In this document: positions 1 to 8,684 of the stretch, in pieces
Numbering within the stretch: position 1 is the stretch's first letter
How the letters are laid out: the number at the start of each line of letters is the position of its first letter
Source of the DNA: Hansschlegelia plantiphila
Lineage (GTDB): Bacteria; Pseudomonadota; Alphaproteobacteria; Rhizobiales; Methylopilaceae
Assembly: GCF_027922265.1 (NCBI RefSeq)
Contig: NZ_BSFI01000023.1
Location: 1 to 64,000, forward strand
Length of the DNA stretch: 64,000 nt
Direction of reading: 5' to 3'
Program-made: the position numbers and the translations under genes
The notes under the pieces: model-generated
Told to the model about the DNA's origin: nothing
The model's input: the letters and a program-made list of their open reading frames with translations, nothing else
The model's database searches: none

Positions 1-44
1 ACGCCGGCCGACGGGGCGGGGGCGAGGCTGAGGGTCATGGTCAT
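1..44 (-). CDS. Possible start of a further gene in the left-edge operon (partial)
   Basis: On the minus strand an ATG at position 44 opens a frame that stays open to the window edge and reads MTMTLSLAPAPSAG. It lies 57 nt downstream of the stop of the lactone-oxidase-like gene, in the same direction, so it could be the next gene of that operon. A weak purine-rich stretch precedes it. Fourteen residues are too few to identify a family. Confidence 0.35.
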   Translation of the reverse strand, partial: MTMTLSLAPAPSAG

Positions 45-101
45 GGAGCCGTTCCGGTCTCTCGGGAGTGGACGCGCGCAAAAAGCCGAAGCCAAAACGC
101 C

Positions 102-1370
102 TCAGACAAACAACGCGCGAAGATGATCGTTCAGGAACATCCCGCCGGGGTCGATCTCACGCCGGATTTTCTTGAAGGCGTCATAGCGCGGGTAGAGGCG
201 CTCGAGCCGGGCCGGCGACATGAAGTGATGCTTGCCCCAGTGGGGACGCGCCTCGTAGCGATCGAGGATCTCGTCCATCTCCTTGAGCATGCCCCAGGTC
301 CAATATTCGAGCGGTCCCGAGATGGACATGGCGTAGCCGTCGCGCTCGGCGTAGGCGCTGAGATAGCTGTCGTCGCCCTTCACCGCCCGGCATTCGATCG
401 GATAGATCGCCTCGGGGTACTTCTGGAGCATGCGCTCCCGCACCTCGGCGAAAGCCTCTTCGAAGCGGCCGAACGGAACCGCGTATTCGATCTCCCGGAA
501 ATTCGGGATGTAGGGGTTCGGGTAGATGACGGAGCTGTGGTCGAACTGCTCGCCGGGTTGCAGCTCCGGCGCGGGCTCGTCGACCGGAACCGGGTTGTAG
601 GTCCGCATGTGGCAGATGTCGTGGTCGCGCGTCGCGGTCGACGGCACCGCGCCGCCGGGCAGCACGTAGAGATCCGCGGACTCCTTTTTCGGCAGCCAGA
701 AGAACCAGAACGTCCGGTTGTCGTCGAGCCGCTGGTGAAGGTTGCCGATCGTGTCCTCGACGTCCGTGTTCCAGGAGCGCTTGTGGATGTTGTAGGAGGG
801 CACGGCCTGGATAGTGAGCGACACGATCAGGCCGAACATGCCGATCGACGCGCGGAACGCCTTGAACAGCTCGCCGTCCTTCTCCGCCGACAGGTCGAGG
901 AAATCGCCGTCCGCGGTCACGATGCGGGCTGCGATCATCTGCGCGGACATGCACGGCAGCGTCTTTCCGGCGCCGTGGGTCGCCGTCATGATCGCGCCCG
1001 GCACGGCCTGCGTGTCGATGTCGCCCTGATTGTTGAGCGACATGCCCTGCGTGCGCAGATAGCGGCTGAGCTCGCCCACGCGGACGCCCGGCTGCACCGT
1101 GACCTGCAGCTTCGCCTTGTCGACCGAGACGATCTCGCGCATCGCGTCGAAATCGACATGGACGCCGGGCGTCGGCACGATCGCGGGGTTGGAGTGGCCG
1201 GCGCCGCTGCCGCGCAGCGGAAGCCCGAGCTTGCGGGCTTCGCGCACGATCGTCCGCACGTCCTCCTCGGACTTCGGGCGCGCCGTGTAGGTCGGGACGA
1301 AGTACTGCTCGCCGAACCAGTTGTACCAAAGCCTGCCCGGCTCGAGCAGTCCGCTGTCGGGGCTCAGCAT
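102..1370 (-). CDS. FAD-linked oxidase of the aldonolactone oxidase family
   Basis: A 422-residue flavoprotein. The first half is a FAD_binding_4 (PCMH-type) domain, with RGSGAGHSNPA (about residues 53-63) for FAD pyrophosphate binding and the later ATHGAGK stretch. The second half ends with HWGKHHF and DPGGMFLNDHL, typical of the C-terminal domain of D-arabinono-1,4-lactone and L-gulonolactone oxidases, where the HWGK segment lies near the flavin. It probably oxidises a sugar lactone or alditol with O2 or a dye; the substrate cannot be read from sequence. It starts 2 nt after the stop of the luciferase-like gene, so the two are co-transcribed. No signal peptide is seen. Confidence 0.85.
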   Translation of the reverse strand: MLSPDSGLLEPGRLWYNWFGEQYFVPTYTARPKSEEDVRTIVREARKLGLPLRGSGAGHSNPAIVPTPGVHVDFDAMREIVSVDKAKLQVTVQPGVRVGELSRYLRTQGMSLNNQGDIDTQAVPGAIMTATHGAGKTLPCMSAQMIAARIVTADGDFLDLSAEKDGELFKAFRASIGMFGLIVSLTIQAVPSYNIHKRSWNTDVEDTIGNLHQRLDDNRTFWFFWLPKKESADLYVLPGGAVPSTATRDHDICHMRTYNPVPVDEPAPELQPGEQFDHSSVIYPNPYIPNFREIEYAVPFGRFEEAFAEVRERMLQKYPEAIYPIECRAVKGDDSYLSAYAERDGYAMSISGPLEYWTWGMLKEMDEILDRYEARPHWGKHHFMSPARLERLYPRYDAFKKIRREIDPGGMFLNDHLRALFV

Positions 1371-1372
1371 GG

Positions 1373-2494
1373 TCAGGCTCCCACCGCATGCTTCAGCGAC
1401 GGCGCCCCGGCTGAAAGCGCGGCGTTGACGCGGGGCATGACGTCGTTGGCGAGCAGCTCCATCGAACGGCGCATCGCCGCCTTGTCGGCCCAGTCGTGCG
1501 AGGTCATCATCAGCGTCTCGAACGGACCGACCTCCTCGCGGAGCGCGAGGATCTTGTTCGCGACCGTCTCGGGGCTGCCGAAGATCACGAAATTATCGCG
1601 CACCATCTCGTGGGTGATGCTCTCCGGCGGCGTGTCGGCGAAGGGCGCCAGCAGGCCGGCCGCGCCCATCCGGGCGTACACCTGGAACATGTAGTCGTAA
1701 TACCAGTCGAAGGCGCCCCCCGGAGTCTTGACGACGGCGGCGGCCTCCTCGTCGGTCGGCGCGACGAAGATGCTGCGCGCCACCCGCCAGTCCGCCCCGT
1801 CCGGGGTCTTCCCGAGCTTGGCCATCTCGTCGCAGTAAGTCTCCCAGTGCGTCTTCACGACCCAGGAGGCCACGAAGTTGGCCGAGATCGGCATCAGGTC
1901 GCGCTGGGCGGCGACGCGGATCGAGTTCGAGTTGGGGCTGCTGACGGAGATGGCGAGCTTCGGGTGCGGCTTCTGCAGCGTCTTCGGCAGCGGACCGACG
2001 CCGAGGTCGGGCCAGATCGTGTTCTGGACGCTGACCTTCCAGAACTTGCCCTTGATGTCGTAGGGCGGGTCGGAGGCCCAGATCTGTTTCATGATGTCGA
2101 GGCTGTCGAGCATCATCGCCGTGCGATCGGCGTCGACAAGGTCGAACACCTCGAAATCCGAGCCGAGGCCGCCGGTGCCGATCCCGAGAATTAGCCGCCC
2201 CTTGGTGAGGTGGTCGAGCAGGGCGATATGCGAGGACAACTGCGCGGGGTGATAGATCGGCAGCGACACGACCCCTGTGCCGAGCTTGATGTTCTTGGTC
2301 TGGGCGGCCATGTGCGCCAGAAAAATCAGCGGCGACGAGATCTGCTCGATCTCGGAGGAATAATGTTCGCCGATCCACCCCTCCTCGAACCCAAGCTCAT
2401 CGGCGAGCCTGAAGGCTTCGACATCTTCGTCGAGCGTGACCGGATAATCCCGGCCCATCGCGTGCATCGGCATCATGAACAGAGAAAGCTTCAC
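1373..2494 (-). CDS. LLM-class flavin-dependent monooxygenase
   Basis: A 373-residue bacterial-luciferase-like TIM-barrel protein. The opening KLSLFMMPMH, then GWIGEHYS, LGTGVVSLPIYHP and ILGIGTGG are hallmarks of F420/FMN-dependent luciferase-like monooxygenases. I chose GTG at 2494 because a run of Gs (AAAGGGGG) lies about 6 nt upstream and the family fold starts here; the open frame runs on to 3202, but that N-terminal part is Arg-rich read-through. It likely uses FMNH2 from the divergently encoded flavin reductase at 2816 to insert oxygen into a small organic substrate. A sigma-54-like element at 2540-2555 fits as its promoter. Confidence 0.9.
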   Translation of the reverse strand: MKLSLFMMPMHAMGRDYPVTLDEDVEAFRLADELGFEEGWIGEHYSSEIEQISSPLIFLAHMAAQTKNIKLGTGVVSLPIYHPAQLSSHIALLDHLTKGRLILGIGTGGLGSDFEVFDLVDADRTAMMLDSLDIMKQIWASDPPYDIKGKFWKVSVQNTIWPDLGVGPLPKTLQKPHPKLAISVSSPNSNSIRVAAQRDLMPISANFVASWVVKTHWETYCDEMAKLGKTPDGADWRVARSIFVAPTDEEAAAVVKTPGGAFDWYYDYMFQVYARMGAAGLLAPFADTPPESITHEMVRDNFVIFGSPETVANKILALREEVGPFETLMMTSHDWADKAAMRRSMELLANDVMPRVNAALSAGAPSLKHAVGA

Positions 2495-2539
2495 CTTTTC
2501 CCCCTTTAATTTAGGCGGGTGGCCTTTGGGCGGAGCGGC

Positions 2540-2555
2540 GCAAGAGCCATGCCAT
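2540..2555 (-). promoter_or_regulatory. Sigma-54-like promoter for the luciferase-like operon
   Basis: On the minus strand the sequence is ATGGCATG-GCTC-TTGC. The invariant GG and GC are ten bases apart, as in YTGGCACG-N4-TTGCW, with two deviations in the -24 half. The expected start of transcription is near 2528, about 34 nt before the GTG at 2494. Confidence 0.55.
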
Positions 2556-2742
2556 GGCCAGGCTTTCCCGACCGGCGCGGCGGCCGATCTCCCGGTAAGT
2601 CGCGGCCTCGCGGCGCTTCTCGTCCCGAGCTCAGCCCGACGCCCCGCGCGCCGCCGCCTCCAAAATCTCAAAACAGCGACAGGCGCCGGCTCAGGCCCGA
2701 GACGTCGTCGGCCCGCGGCCGCGGAGTTCAGGGCGCAGGCGC

Positions 2743-2758
2743 TTGGCACGTCGCTTGC
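2743..2758 (+). promoter_or_regulatory. Sigma-54 promoter for the flavin reductase-dadA operon
   Basis: The sequence TTGGCACG-TCGC-TTGC matches the RpoN consensus YTGGCACG-N4-TTGC at every specified base (the next base is C instead of A/T). Transcription should start near 2770, leaving a leader of about 46 nt before the ATG at 2816. No enhancer-binding activator gene is seen in the window. Confidence 0.7.
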
Positions 2759-2815
2759 CGACAAAGCTCGCCAAGCGCGTCGCCGCCCGGTGAGGCCGCG
2801 CTTCAGGAGTTGACG

Positions 2816-3316
2816 ATGATCGATCCCACTGAGTTCAAGCGCGGCATGCGCCGGCTCGCCGCCGGCGTGTCGGTGATCACGACGATCGAGGACGGCGCGC
2901 CGCAGGGCTTTGCGGCGACGGCGGTGACTTCGGTCGCAGCGGAGCCGTCGCCGACGCTGCTGATCTGCGTGAACCGCGCGGTGTCCTGCCACGACGCGAT
3001 CGGGCGTTCCGGCGTGTTCTGCGTGAACCTGCTCGCGGAGGACGACGTCGAGGTCGCGCGGCTGTTCAGCGCCTCCGAGCACCGGCTCCGCCGCTTCACC
3101 GATTGCGAGTGGCGCACGCTCGGGACCGGCGCGCCTGCGCTCACCGCCGCGATCGCGAGCTTCGACTGCGCAGTCGCCGAGGCGGTCGCGGTCCATAGCC
3201 ATACGGTGTTCATCGGGACCGTCGTCGGGCTGTCCCTGCGCGACGACGCCGCCTGGCCGCTGCTCTACGCCGACGGGCGTTTCGACGCGCTCCGCTCCGC
3301 CGCGACGCCGGCATGA
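2816..3316 (+). CDS. Flavin reductase domain protein (monooxygenase reductase component)
   Basis: A 166-residue HpaC/NtaB-type flavin reductase. It contains FKRGMRRLAAGVSVITT at the N-terminus, the GFAATAVTSVAAEPSPTLLICV core that binds FMN, and a C-terminal LLYADGRFD. It would reduce free FMN with NAD(P)H and hand FMNH2 to a monooxygenase, most simply the divergent luciferase-like protein. ATG 2816 is preceded by AGGAG at 2805-2809; the frame is open upstream to 2519, but that part is not family-like. Its TGA overlaps the ATG of the next gene by 4 nt. Confidence 0.92.
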   Translation: MIDPTEFKRGMRRLAAGVSVITTIEDGAPQGFAATAVTSVAAEPSPTLLICVNRAVSCHDAIGRSGVFCVNLLAEDDVEVARLFSASEHRLRRFTDCEWRTLGTGAPALTAAIASFDCAVAEAVAVHSHTVFIGTVVGLSLRDDAAWPLLYADGRFDALRSAATPA

Positions 3317-4560
3317 AGGTCGTGGTGATCGGCGGCGGCGTGGTCGGCGTCGCCTCCGCGAGCTTCGCGCTCAGGGACGGGCACGAGGTGACGCTGCTGG
3401 AGCCCGGCGCGATCGCCGAGGGCGCGACCTTCGGCAACGCCGGCTGCCTGAACGCGTCGTCGGTCGTTCCGATGTCGGTGCCGGGCAACCTCGCCAAGGT
3501 TCCAGGCTGGCTGCTCGATCCGCTCGGACCGCTCTCGATCCGCTGGTCCTACGCGCCCAAGATCGCGCCGTGGCTGGTGAAGTTCCTTCGTGCGGGGACG
3601 CGTGAGCGCGTCACGGCGCAGGCGCAGGCGCTGCGCGGCCTGCTGCACGACAGCTACGGCTCCTACGCCGCGCTGGTGAAGAACGCCGGCGCCGAGACGC
3701 TGATGCGCCGGAACGGGCACCTCGTGGTCTATCGCTCGAAGGCCGATTTCGAGGGCGACGCGTTCGGCTGGAGCCTCAGGCGCGACAACGGGATCGCCTT
3801 CGACGTGCTGGAGCGCGACGCGCTGTGGCGTCAGGAGCCGAGCCTGTCGCGCGACTACGAGATCGGCGTGTTCATTCCCGGCAACGGCCACACGGTGAAC
3901 CCGAACCGGCTGATCGCGACGCTCGCCGAGGCCTTCCTTCGCGACGGCGGAGCCGTCCGCCGCGAACGGGCGACGGGCTTCGACGTCGAGGGCGGCCGCC
4001 TGAAGGCGGTGCGCACCGAGAGCGGCGCGATCCCGGCGGACGCCGCGGTCGTCGCCGCCGGCGCCCATTCGAAGCCGCTCGCGACGGCGCTCGGCGACGA
4101 CCTGCCGCTCGACACCGAGCGCGGCTATCACGTCGTGATCAAGGATCCAGAGGTCACGCCGCGCTCGTCGATCCTCGACGCGGCCGGCAAGTTCGTCGCG
4201 ACGCCCATGGATGTGGGGCTGCGCTTCGCGGGGACGGTCGAGTTCGCCGGGCTCGAGGCCGCGCCGGACTGGCGGCGGGCCCGCATGCTGCTGACGCTCG
4301 GCAGGCGGCTGTTCCCGGCGCTGCGCGACGGCTATCCGGAGGACCGGCTGTCGCGGTGGATGGGCTTCCGGCCAAGCATGCCGGATTCGCTGCCGGTGAT
4401 CGGCCGCGCCCGCGCCACGCGCGACGTGATCTACGCCTTCGGGCATGGCCATGTCGGGCTTGCGGCCGGCGCGCGGACCGGCGCTGTGGTCGCCGATCTT
4501 ATCGCGGGCCGCCCGCCGTCGATCCCGATCGACGCCTTCGCCCCGACCCGCCGCTTCTGA
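3313..4560 (+). CDS. FAD-dependent oxidoreductase, D-amino-acid dehydrogenase (DadA) family
   Basis: A 415-residue DAO-family flavoenzyme. The Rossmann motif [14 protein letters not shown] sits at residues 7-20, followed by the acidic LLE end of the second strand. [13 protein letters not shown] is typical of DadA small subunits, and [16 protein letters not shown] is the family's substrate/FAD-contact region near the C-terminus. It would deaminate an amino or imino acid and pass electrons to the quinone pool. It overlaps the flavin reductase gene by 4 nt (ATGA), so it belongs to the sigma-54-type operon, which suggests the monooxygenase product carries an amine. A sarcosine- or glycine-oxidase role is an alternative. 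Confidence 0.88.
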   Translation: MKVVVIGGGVVGVASASFALRDGHEVTLLEPGAIAEGATFGNAGCLNASSVVPMSVPGNLAKVPGWLLDPLGPLSIRWSYAPKIAPWLVKFLRAGTRERVTAQAQALRGLLHDSYGSYAALVKNAGAETLMRRNGHLVVYRSKADFEGDAFGWSLRRDNGIAFDVLERDALWRQEPSLSRDYEIGVFIPGNGHTVNPNRLIATLAEAFLRDGGAVRRERATGFDVEGGRLKAVRTESGAIPADAAVVAAGAHSKPLATALGDDLPLDTERGYHVVIKDPEVTPRSSILDAAGKFVATPMDVGLRFAGTVEFAGLEAAPDWRRARMLLTLGRRLFPALRDGYPEDRLSRWMGFRPSMPDSLPVIGRARATRDVIYAFGHGHVGLAAGARTGAVVADLIAGRPPSIPIDAFAPTRRF

Positions 4561-4805
4561 GAGCCGGAACGGGTCCGCCGCGTCCCGCCACGTCCGCCGA
4601 CGTCGAAAAAGCGTGGATTCCGTTCACGCCGGTCGTCCGCCGGCGGCCGCAGAACGGCGCCGAGCGGGGAGGCTGCGGCGTAAAGGTCGTTCTTTTTGCG
4701 GCGCGCTCCGGATATCAAGGAGCCGTCCGGAGAGGGCTGGAACCAGGGCGAAGAGGGATCGCTGCTGCGCGTGCGCAACCTCCGCTGTCAGTGATTGGAG
4801 AGGCT

Positions 4806-5495
4806 TTGGCGCGCGGGAACATCTTCGAGCAACCGGTCGACGTCCGACACAAGCAGCTCGTCCGGAAGACACGGATCGGCGCATTCACCTATCTGAACGG
4901 AGAAGTGACGCTCGATCGCTGTGACGTGGGCAGGTTCTGCTCGATCGCGCCGCGCGTCATCGCCGGACTCGCCGAACATCCCACCGATTTCCTCAGCACG
5001 CACATTTTCTCGCACGGAAACCGGGACCGCCGTTTCCGCGACGATCCGACCTTCGCCGCGATGAAGTCCCACGAGCCCTTCAGCTCCGGGCCGCTGAGGA
5101 CCACGATCGGCAACGACGTGTGGATCGGCGCGGGGGCGATCATACGTCGTGGCGTGACAGTCGGAGACGGGGCGATCATCGCCGCCGGCGCGGTCGTCAC
5201 GAAAGATGTGGCGCCATACGCGATCGTCGCCGGCGTGCCCGCGACGATGCGCCGGCTCAGGCTTGACGGGCAGACCGTTGAACGCCTGCTCAGGGTGAAA
5301 TGGTGGAACTATCACCTCGATCGCCGGGTGATGAAGGACATTCCCTACTCCGACACCCGTCGTTTCCTCGATCGCCTCGAACAAGCGATAGCGCGCGGCG
5401 AGATCGAGCTCCTCGACGACGTTCTGAAGCGAAACGGCGGCGGCCTGGCGAACGCCTCCGATCGATCGGCGGAGCCGCCGGACGCTGACGGATAG
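4806..5495 (+). CDS. Left-handed beta-helix acyltransferase (CatB/xenobiotic acetyltransferase type)
   Basis: About 229 residues with left-handed parallel beta-helix repeats. [20 protein letters not shown], then [14 protein letters not shown] and the closing IVAGVPA are typical of CatB-like acetyl-CoA O-acetyltransferases, and the inserted segment HIFSHGNRD holds the usual catalytic His region. The acceptor (sugar, polysaccharide or antibiotic) is unknown. The start is uncertain: TTG 4806 has GGAGAGG just upstream and is preferred; GTG 4791 would add five residues but has no ribosome-binding site. It stands alone, 245 nt after the dadA-like gene, in a gap with no other recognisable feature. 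Confidence 0.8.
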   Translation: MARGNIFEQPVDVRHKQLVRKTRIGAFTYLNGEVTLDRCDVGRFCSIAPRVIAGLAEHPTDFLSTHIFSHGNRDRRFRDDPTFAAMKSHEPFSSGPLRTTIGNDVWIGAGAIIRRGVTVGDGAIIAAGAVVTKDVAPYAIVAGVPATMRRLRLDGQTVERLLRVKWWNYHLDRRVMKDIPYSDTRRFLDRLEQAIARGEIELLDDVLKRNGGGLANASDRSAEPPDADG

Positions 5496-5660
5496 CGGTC
5501 ACAGGCCTCAGCCGTCCCGCTGCGCGTCTCCTTTCAATCAGATGTGATGGACCTCCGGTCGCGCATTCCTCCGGGCGCTTTAGTTGGCTCCGCGACGACG
5601 CCACGCTCCCGCCGCGCCGGCTGAAGGAGAGCCGCGGACGGGACCAACGAGGAAGCGCCC

Positions 5661-6581
5661 ATGCTGACCCGCCGCGCCCTGCTCGCAGCAGCCGCCGCAA
5701 CCACAGCCGTTCGGCCCTTCGACGCCTGGGCGGCGCCGGTCGAAGGAAACGTCATGGAGATCGAGACGCGCGCGATCCCGTCCACGGGCGAAAAGATTCC
5801 TGTGATCGGCATGGGCACGTCGGGCAGCTTCGAGGTCCAGCCGGGATCCTCTGAGGAGACGGCGCTTCGCGACGTCGTAAAGACGTTTTTCGCAGGCGGC
5901 GGGACCGTCATCGACACCGCGCCGACCTATTCGAACGCCGAGGACATCCTCGGCCCGATCCTCGCCGAGCAGAACCTGGGTTCGAGATGCTGGCTCGCGA
6001 CCAAGCTGTCGGGCGTCCGAGGCCGCGACCACGGCCTCGATCAGTTCAACGGTTCGCTCAAATCGCTCCGGACCGACAAGGTCGAGCTGCTGCAGGTGCA
6101 CAATCTCGGCGACGTCGCGACCCAGGCGGAGCTCGCCCGCGAGCTCAAGGCCGAGGGCAAGGCGCGCTATGTGGGCCTCACGCATTATCTCGAATCGGCC
6201 CATGATCGTCTGCTCGACGCCATGCGCGAGACCAGGCCCGACTTCATCCAGATCAACTATTCGGTCGGCGTGCGCGGCGCGGAAGACCGGCTGCTGCCCG
6301 CCGCGCGCGACATGGGCGTCGCGGTGATGATCAACCGCGCTTTCGAGGACGGAAAGCTGTTCGCCCGCGTCAAGGGGCGGGAGCTGCCGGGCTGGGCCGC
6401 CGAGGCCGGCGTCACCTCCTGGGCTCAGGCCTTCCTCAAATTCGCGCTCAGCCAGCCTGCGGTCACGGTCGTGATCCCGGCGACCGGCAAGCCCGAACGC
6501 CAGGCGGACAACCTCAAGGCCGGACGAGGACCGGCGCTCGACCAGGCGCAGCGAAAATCGCTGATCGAGATGCTGGGCTGA
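5661..6581 (+). CDS. Tat-exported aldo/keto reductase
   Basis: A 306-residue AKR-superfamily protein. The N-terminus MLTRRALLAAAAATTAV, ending in DAWAAP, is a Tat signal with cleavage near residue 25. The AKR tetrad is visible in order: Asp and Tyr in VIDTAPTYSNAE, Lys in LATKLSG and His in LLQVHNLGD. A periplasmic NAD(P)-type reductase is odd, because NADPH is not available outside the cytoplasm; the cofactor may be bound before folded export by Tat. It lies 3 nt before the carrier gene and is probably co-transcribed with it. The substrate is unknown. Confidence 0.85.
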   Translation: MLTRRALLAAAAATTAVRPFDAWAAPVEGNVMEIETRAIPSTGEKIPVIGMGTSGSFEVQPGSSEETALRDVVKTFFAGGGTVIDTAPTYSNAEDILGPILAEQNLGSRCWLATKLSGVRGRDHGLDQFNGSLKSLRTDKVELLQVHNLGDVATQAELARELKAEGKARYVGLTHYLESAHDRLLDAMRETRPDFIQINYSVGVRGAEDRLLPAARDMGVAVMINRAFEDGKLFARVKGRELPGWAAEAGVTSWAQAFLKFALSQPAVTVVIPATGKPERQADNLKAGRGPALDQAQRKSLIEMLG

Positions 6582-6584
6582 CGC

Positions 6585-7928
6585 GTGGCCGCCGAAGCGG
6601 TCGCAGCCGAGCGAGGCGCCGCAGGGCGCGGACTCCGACGCGTCGTGGAGATCCGGCCGGGCGAAGGCGCGCTGATCGCGTGGGCGGGGCTCTACATCTT
6701 CGCCCTGATGACCGCCTATTACGTGCTGAGGCCGATACGCGACGCGATGGGCGTCGAGGGCGGGATCGAGAACCTGCCCTGGCTGTTCACGGCGACGCTG
6801 GTCGCGATGATCGCGCTGAACCCGTTCTACGCGGCGCTGGTCCGCGGGCTGCCGAGCCGGTCGCTGATCCCGGTCGTCTACCTGTTCTTCATCGCCAATC
6901 TCGGCCTGTTCGGCGCGGCGGCGCATGTCGCGAACCCTGAGCAGCTCGTCTGGGTCGGCCGCGCCTTCTTCATCTGGCTCTCGGTCTTCAACCTGTTCGT
7001 CGTCTCGGTGTTCTGGACGCTGATGGTCGACCTGTTCGACCCCGGCCAGGCCAAGCGGCTGTTCGGCTTCCTGTCCGCCGCCGCGACGCTTGGCGCCACG
7101 CTCGGCTCGACGATCGCAGCCACGCTCGCCAAGGCGCTCAGCACGGCGGCGATGATGACGGTCGCTGCGGCGCTGCTGCTGGTCGCGGTCGGGTGCGTCG
7201 CCCGCATCGTGCGGCTGGCGCGCGACATGCCGAGCAGGACCGCCGATCTCGAGCGCGAGACGATCGGGGGAGGGCTGTGGGCCGGGCTGACGCGGGTCGC
7301 GCGGTCGCCCTACCTCGTCAACATCGGCCTCTACATCCTGTTCTACACGGTCACCTCGACGTTTCTGTACTTCCAGCAGGCCGAGATCGCGAAGAACGCG
7401 TTCGCCGACCGCGGCGCTCGGACGGCGTTCTTCGCCTCCGTCGATCTCGCCGTGAACGTGCTCACGCTGTTCGTGCAGGTGTTCCTGACGAGCGGGATCC
7501 TCCGCCGCTTCGGCGTGGCGAAGGCCGCGGCCGCGCTCCCGCTGCTGACGCTGGTGGGCTTCGCCGTCCTCGCGATCGCGCCGACGATCGCCGCGATCGT
7601 CGTGTTCCAGGTGCTGCGCCGCGTCGGCAATTTCGGGCTTGCGAAGCCCACGCGGGAGCTGATGTTCACGGTGCTTCCGCGCGAGGACAAGTACAAGGCG
7701 AAGAACGTCGTCGACACCGTGGTCTACCGGCTTGGCGATCAGGTCGGCAGCTGGTCCTACGCGCTTCTCGCGGCCTTCGGACTCGGCGTCGCGGGGGTCG
7801 CGCTCGCCGCCTTGCCCGTAGCGGCGGCGTGGCTCGTCAACGGCTATTGGCTGGGCGCCCGGCAGGAGGCGATGGCCCATGCGGCGCGATCGACCGCGCC
7901 GGACCAGGCGCCGGAGAAGCGAACGTAA
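6585..7928 (+). CDS. MFS/NTP-NDP-translocase-like membrane carrier
   Basis: A 447-residue protein with about twelve hydrophobic segments. The opening WAGLYIFALMTAYYVLRPIRD and WTLMVDLFDPGQAKRLFGF resemble bacterial proteins related to ATP/ADP (Npt) translocases, usually annotated as MFS transporters; these are mostly of unknown function in free-living bacteria. The start is GTG 6585, 3 nt after the aldo/keto reductase stop. The C-terminal tail is hydrophilic and cytoplasmic. The operon link with an exported reductase is common to both genes here but gives no clear substrate. Confidence 0.75.
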   Translation: MAAEAVAAERGAAGRGLRRVVEIRPGEGALIAWAGLYIFALMTAYYVLRPIRDAMGVEGGIENLPWLFTATLVAMIALNPFYAALVRGLPSRSLIPVVYLFFIANLGLFGAAAHVANPEQLVWVGRAFFIWLSVFNLFVVSVFWTLMVDLFDPGQAKRLFGFLSAAATLGATLGSTIAATLAKALSTAAMMTVAAALLLVAVGCVARIVRLARDMPSRTADLERETIGGGLWAGLTRVARSPYLVNIGLYILFYTVTSTFLYFQQAEIAKNAFADRGARTAFFASVDLAVNVLTLFVQVFLTSGILRRFGVAKAAAALPLLTLVGFAVLAIAPTIAAIVVFQVLRRVGNFGLAKPTRELMFTVLPREDKYKAKNVVDTVVYRLGDQVGSWSYALLAAFGLGVAGVALAALPVAAAWLVNGYWLGARQEAMAHAARSTAPDQAPEKRT

Positions 7929-7970
7929 GGCCGGCGACGCCGCCCGCCGCGGCGGCTGCACGTTCGTCGC

Positions 7971-8061
7971 AGCTTACGGGAGATAGCCGAACAGCTCGTC
8001 CGCGCTCATCACGTGGCAGTAGATCATGTTCATGATCTCGAGCTCCGGCCGGCGCCTAAAG
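7971..8061 (-). other. Short minus-strand frame resembling a gene remnant
   Basis: In the 201-nt gap after the carrier gene, the minus strand holds a frame bounded by stops that reads ELEIMNMIYCHVMSADELFG and ends YLP-stop at 7979-7981. Its composition (M, I, Y, C, H, few Arg) is unlike the Arg/Ala-rich shadow frames around it. It has no upstream start beyond internal Met codons. I do not recognise the parent protein; it may be the tail of a deleted gene, or chance. Confidence 0.25.
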
Positions 8062-8129
8062 TAGGGGGGCGGTCAGGGATCGTCGGCGACCTCGCAGCGT
8101 TACACACCGTATTCGCTGGGAGGCTCGCG

Positions 8130-8660
8130 ATGAAGAAAACAACGACATTCCTCGCTCTCTGCATGCTCGCCGCGGCGCCGGCCTCGGCGCAGTCGATCGG
8201 CGAGAAGACCGGCGCGAACTCCGTTCTCGGCATCACGCCCTCGACCGAAGACTTCGTGATGCAGGCCGCTCAGAGCGACAAATTCGAGATTCGGTCCAGC
8301 GAGTTGGCCGCAGCGAAAGGCGACGAGGCCACCAAGACCTTCGCCGCGCAGATGATCGACGCGCACAAGAAGACGACCGAGGAGCTCACGGCTCTGGTGG
8401 GGTCGGACGCGCCCAAGGTCAGTCTTCCGACCGACATGAGCAGCGGCCAGGTCAGCATGCTCGACGACCTCAAGGGCCGAAGCGGTGGCGACCTATCCGA
8501 TCAGTATGTCGACGACCAGGTCAGCGCCCACAAGGACGCGGTCTCGCTGTTCCAGCGCTACGCCGACGGCGGCGACAACCCGAAGTTGAAGGCCTGGGCG
8601 GCGCAGACGCTGCCGGCCCTCCAACACCATCTCGAGATGGCTCAACAGCTCGACAAGTAA
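8130..8660 (+). CDS. DUF4142 domain periplasmic protein
   Basis: A 176-residue secreted protein. The signal peptide MKKTTTFLALCMLAAAPASA ends at AQ. The mature part matches the DUF4142 four-helix, ferritin-like pattern: FVMQAAQSDKFEIRSSELA, then FAAQMIDAHKKTTEEL and a late QTLPALQHHLEMAQQL. Such proteins are linked to envelope or desiccation stress, but no activity is established. ATG 8130 has GGGAGG at 8118-8123; the frame is open upstream to 8013 without a signal peptide. The following small secreted protein is 24 nt downstream, so both are probably one stress-type operon. Confidence 0.85.
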   Translation: MKKTTTFLALCMLAAAPASAQSIGEKTGANSVLGITPSTEDFVMQAAQSDKFEIRSSELAAAKGDEATKTFAAQMIDAHKKTTEELTALVGSDAPKVSLPTDMSSGQVSMLDDLKGRSGGDLSDQYVDDQVSAHKDAVSLFQRYADGGDNPKLKAWAAQTLPALQHHLEMAQQLDK

Positions 8661-8684
8661 AAACAACCGTCAGGGAGACAGATC

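Larger units (their letters stand above)
2495..2815. promoter_or_regulatory. Divergent intergenic region with two sigma-54-like promoters
   Basis: This 321-nt gap separates the minus-strand luciferase-like operon from the plus-strand flavin reductase-dadA operon. It holds one -24/-12 type element facing each way (listed separately). The 185 nt between them is GC-rich; I found no convincing NtrC-type dyad or other activator site in it and no gene. Confidence 0.6.

Noticed and set aside
123..1694. Long plus-strand open frame of about 523 codons over the lactone-oxidase-like gene
   Set aside because: It is Arg/Val/His-rich antisense to a well-conserved FAD oxidase and shows no domain; typical of GC-rich shadow frames.
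2495..3202. N-terminal extension of the luciferase-like protein up to 3202
   Set aside because: It overlaps the real flavin reductase, is Arg-rich, and the family start with a good ribosome-binding site is at GTG 2494.
5580..7961. 793-codon minus-strand frame across the aldo/keto reductase and carrier genes
   Set aside because: Antisense noise with no recognisable motif, while both plus-strand genes have complete family signatures.
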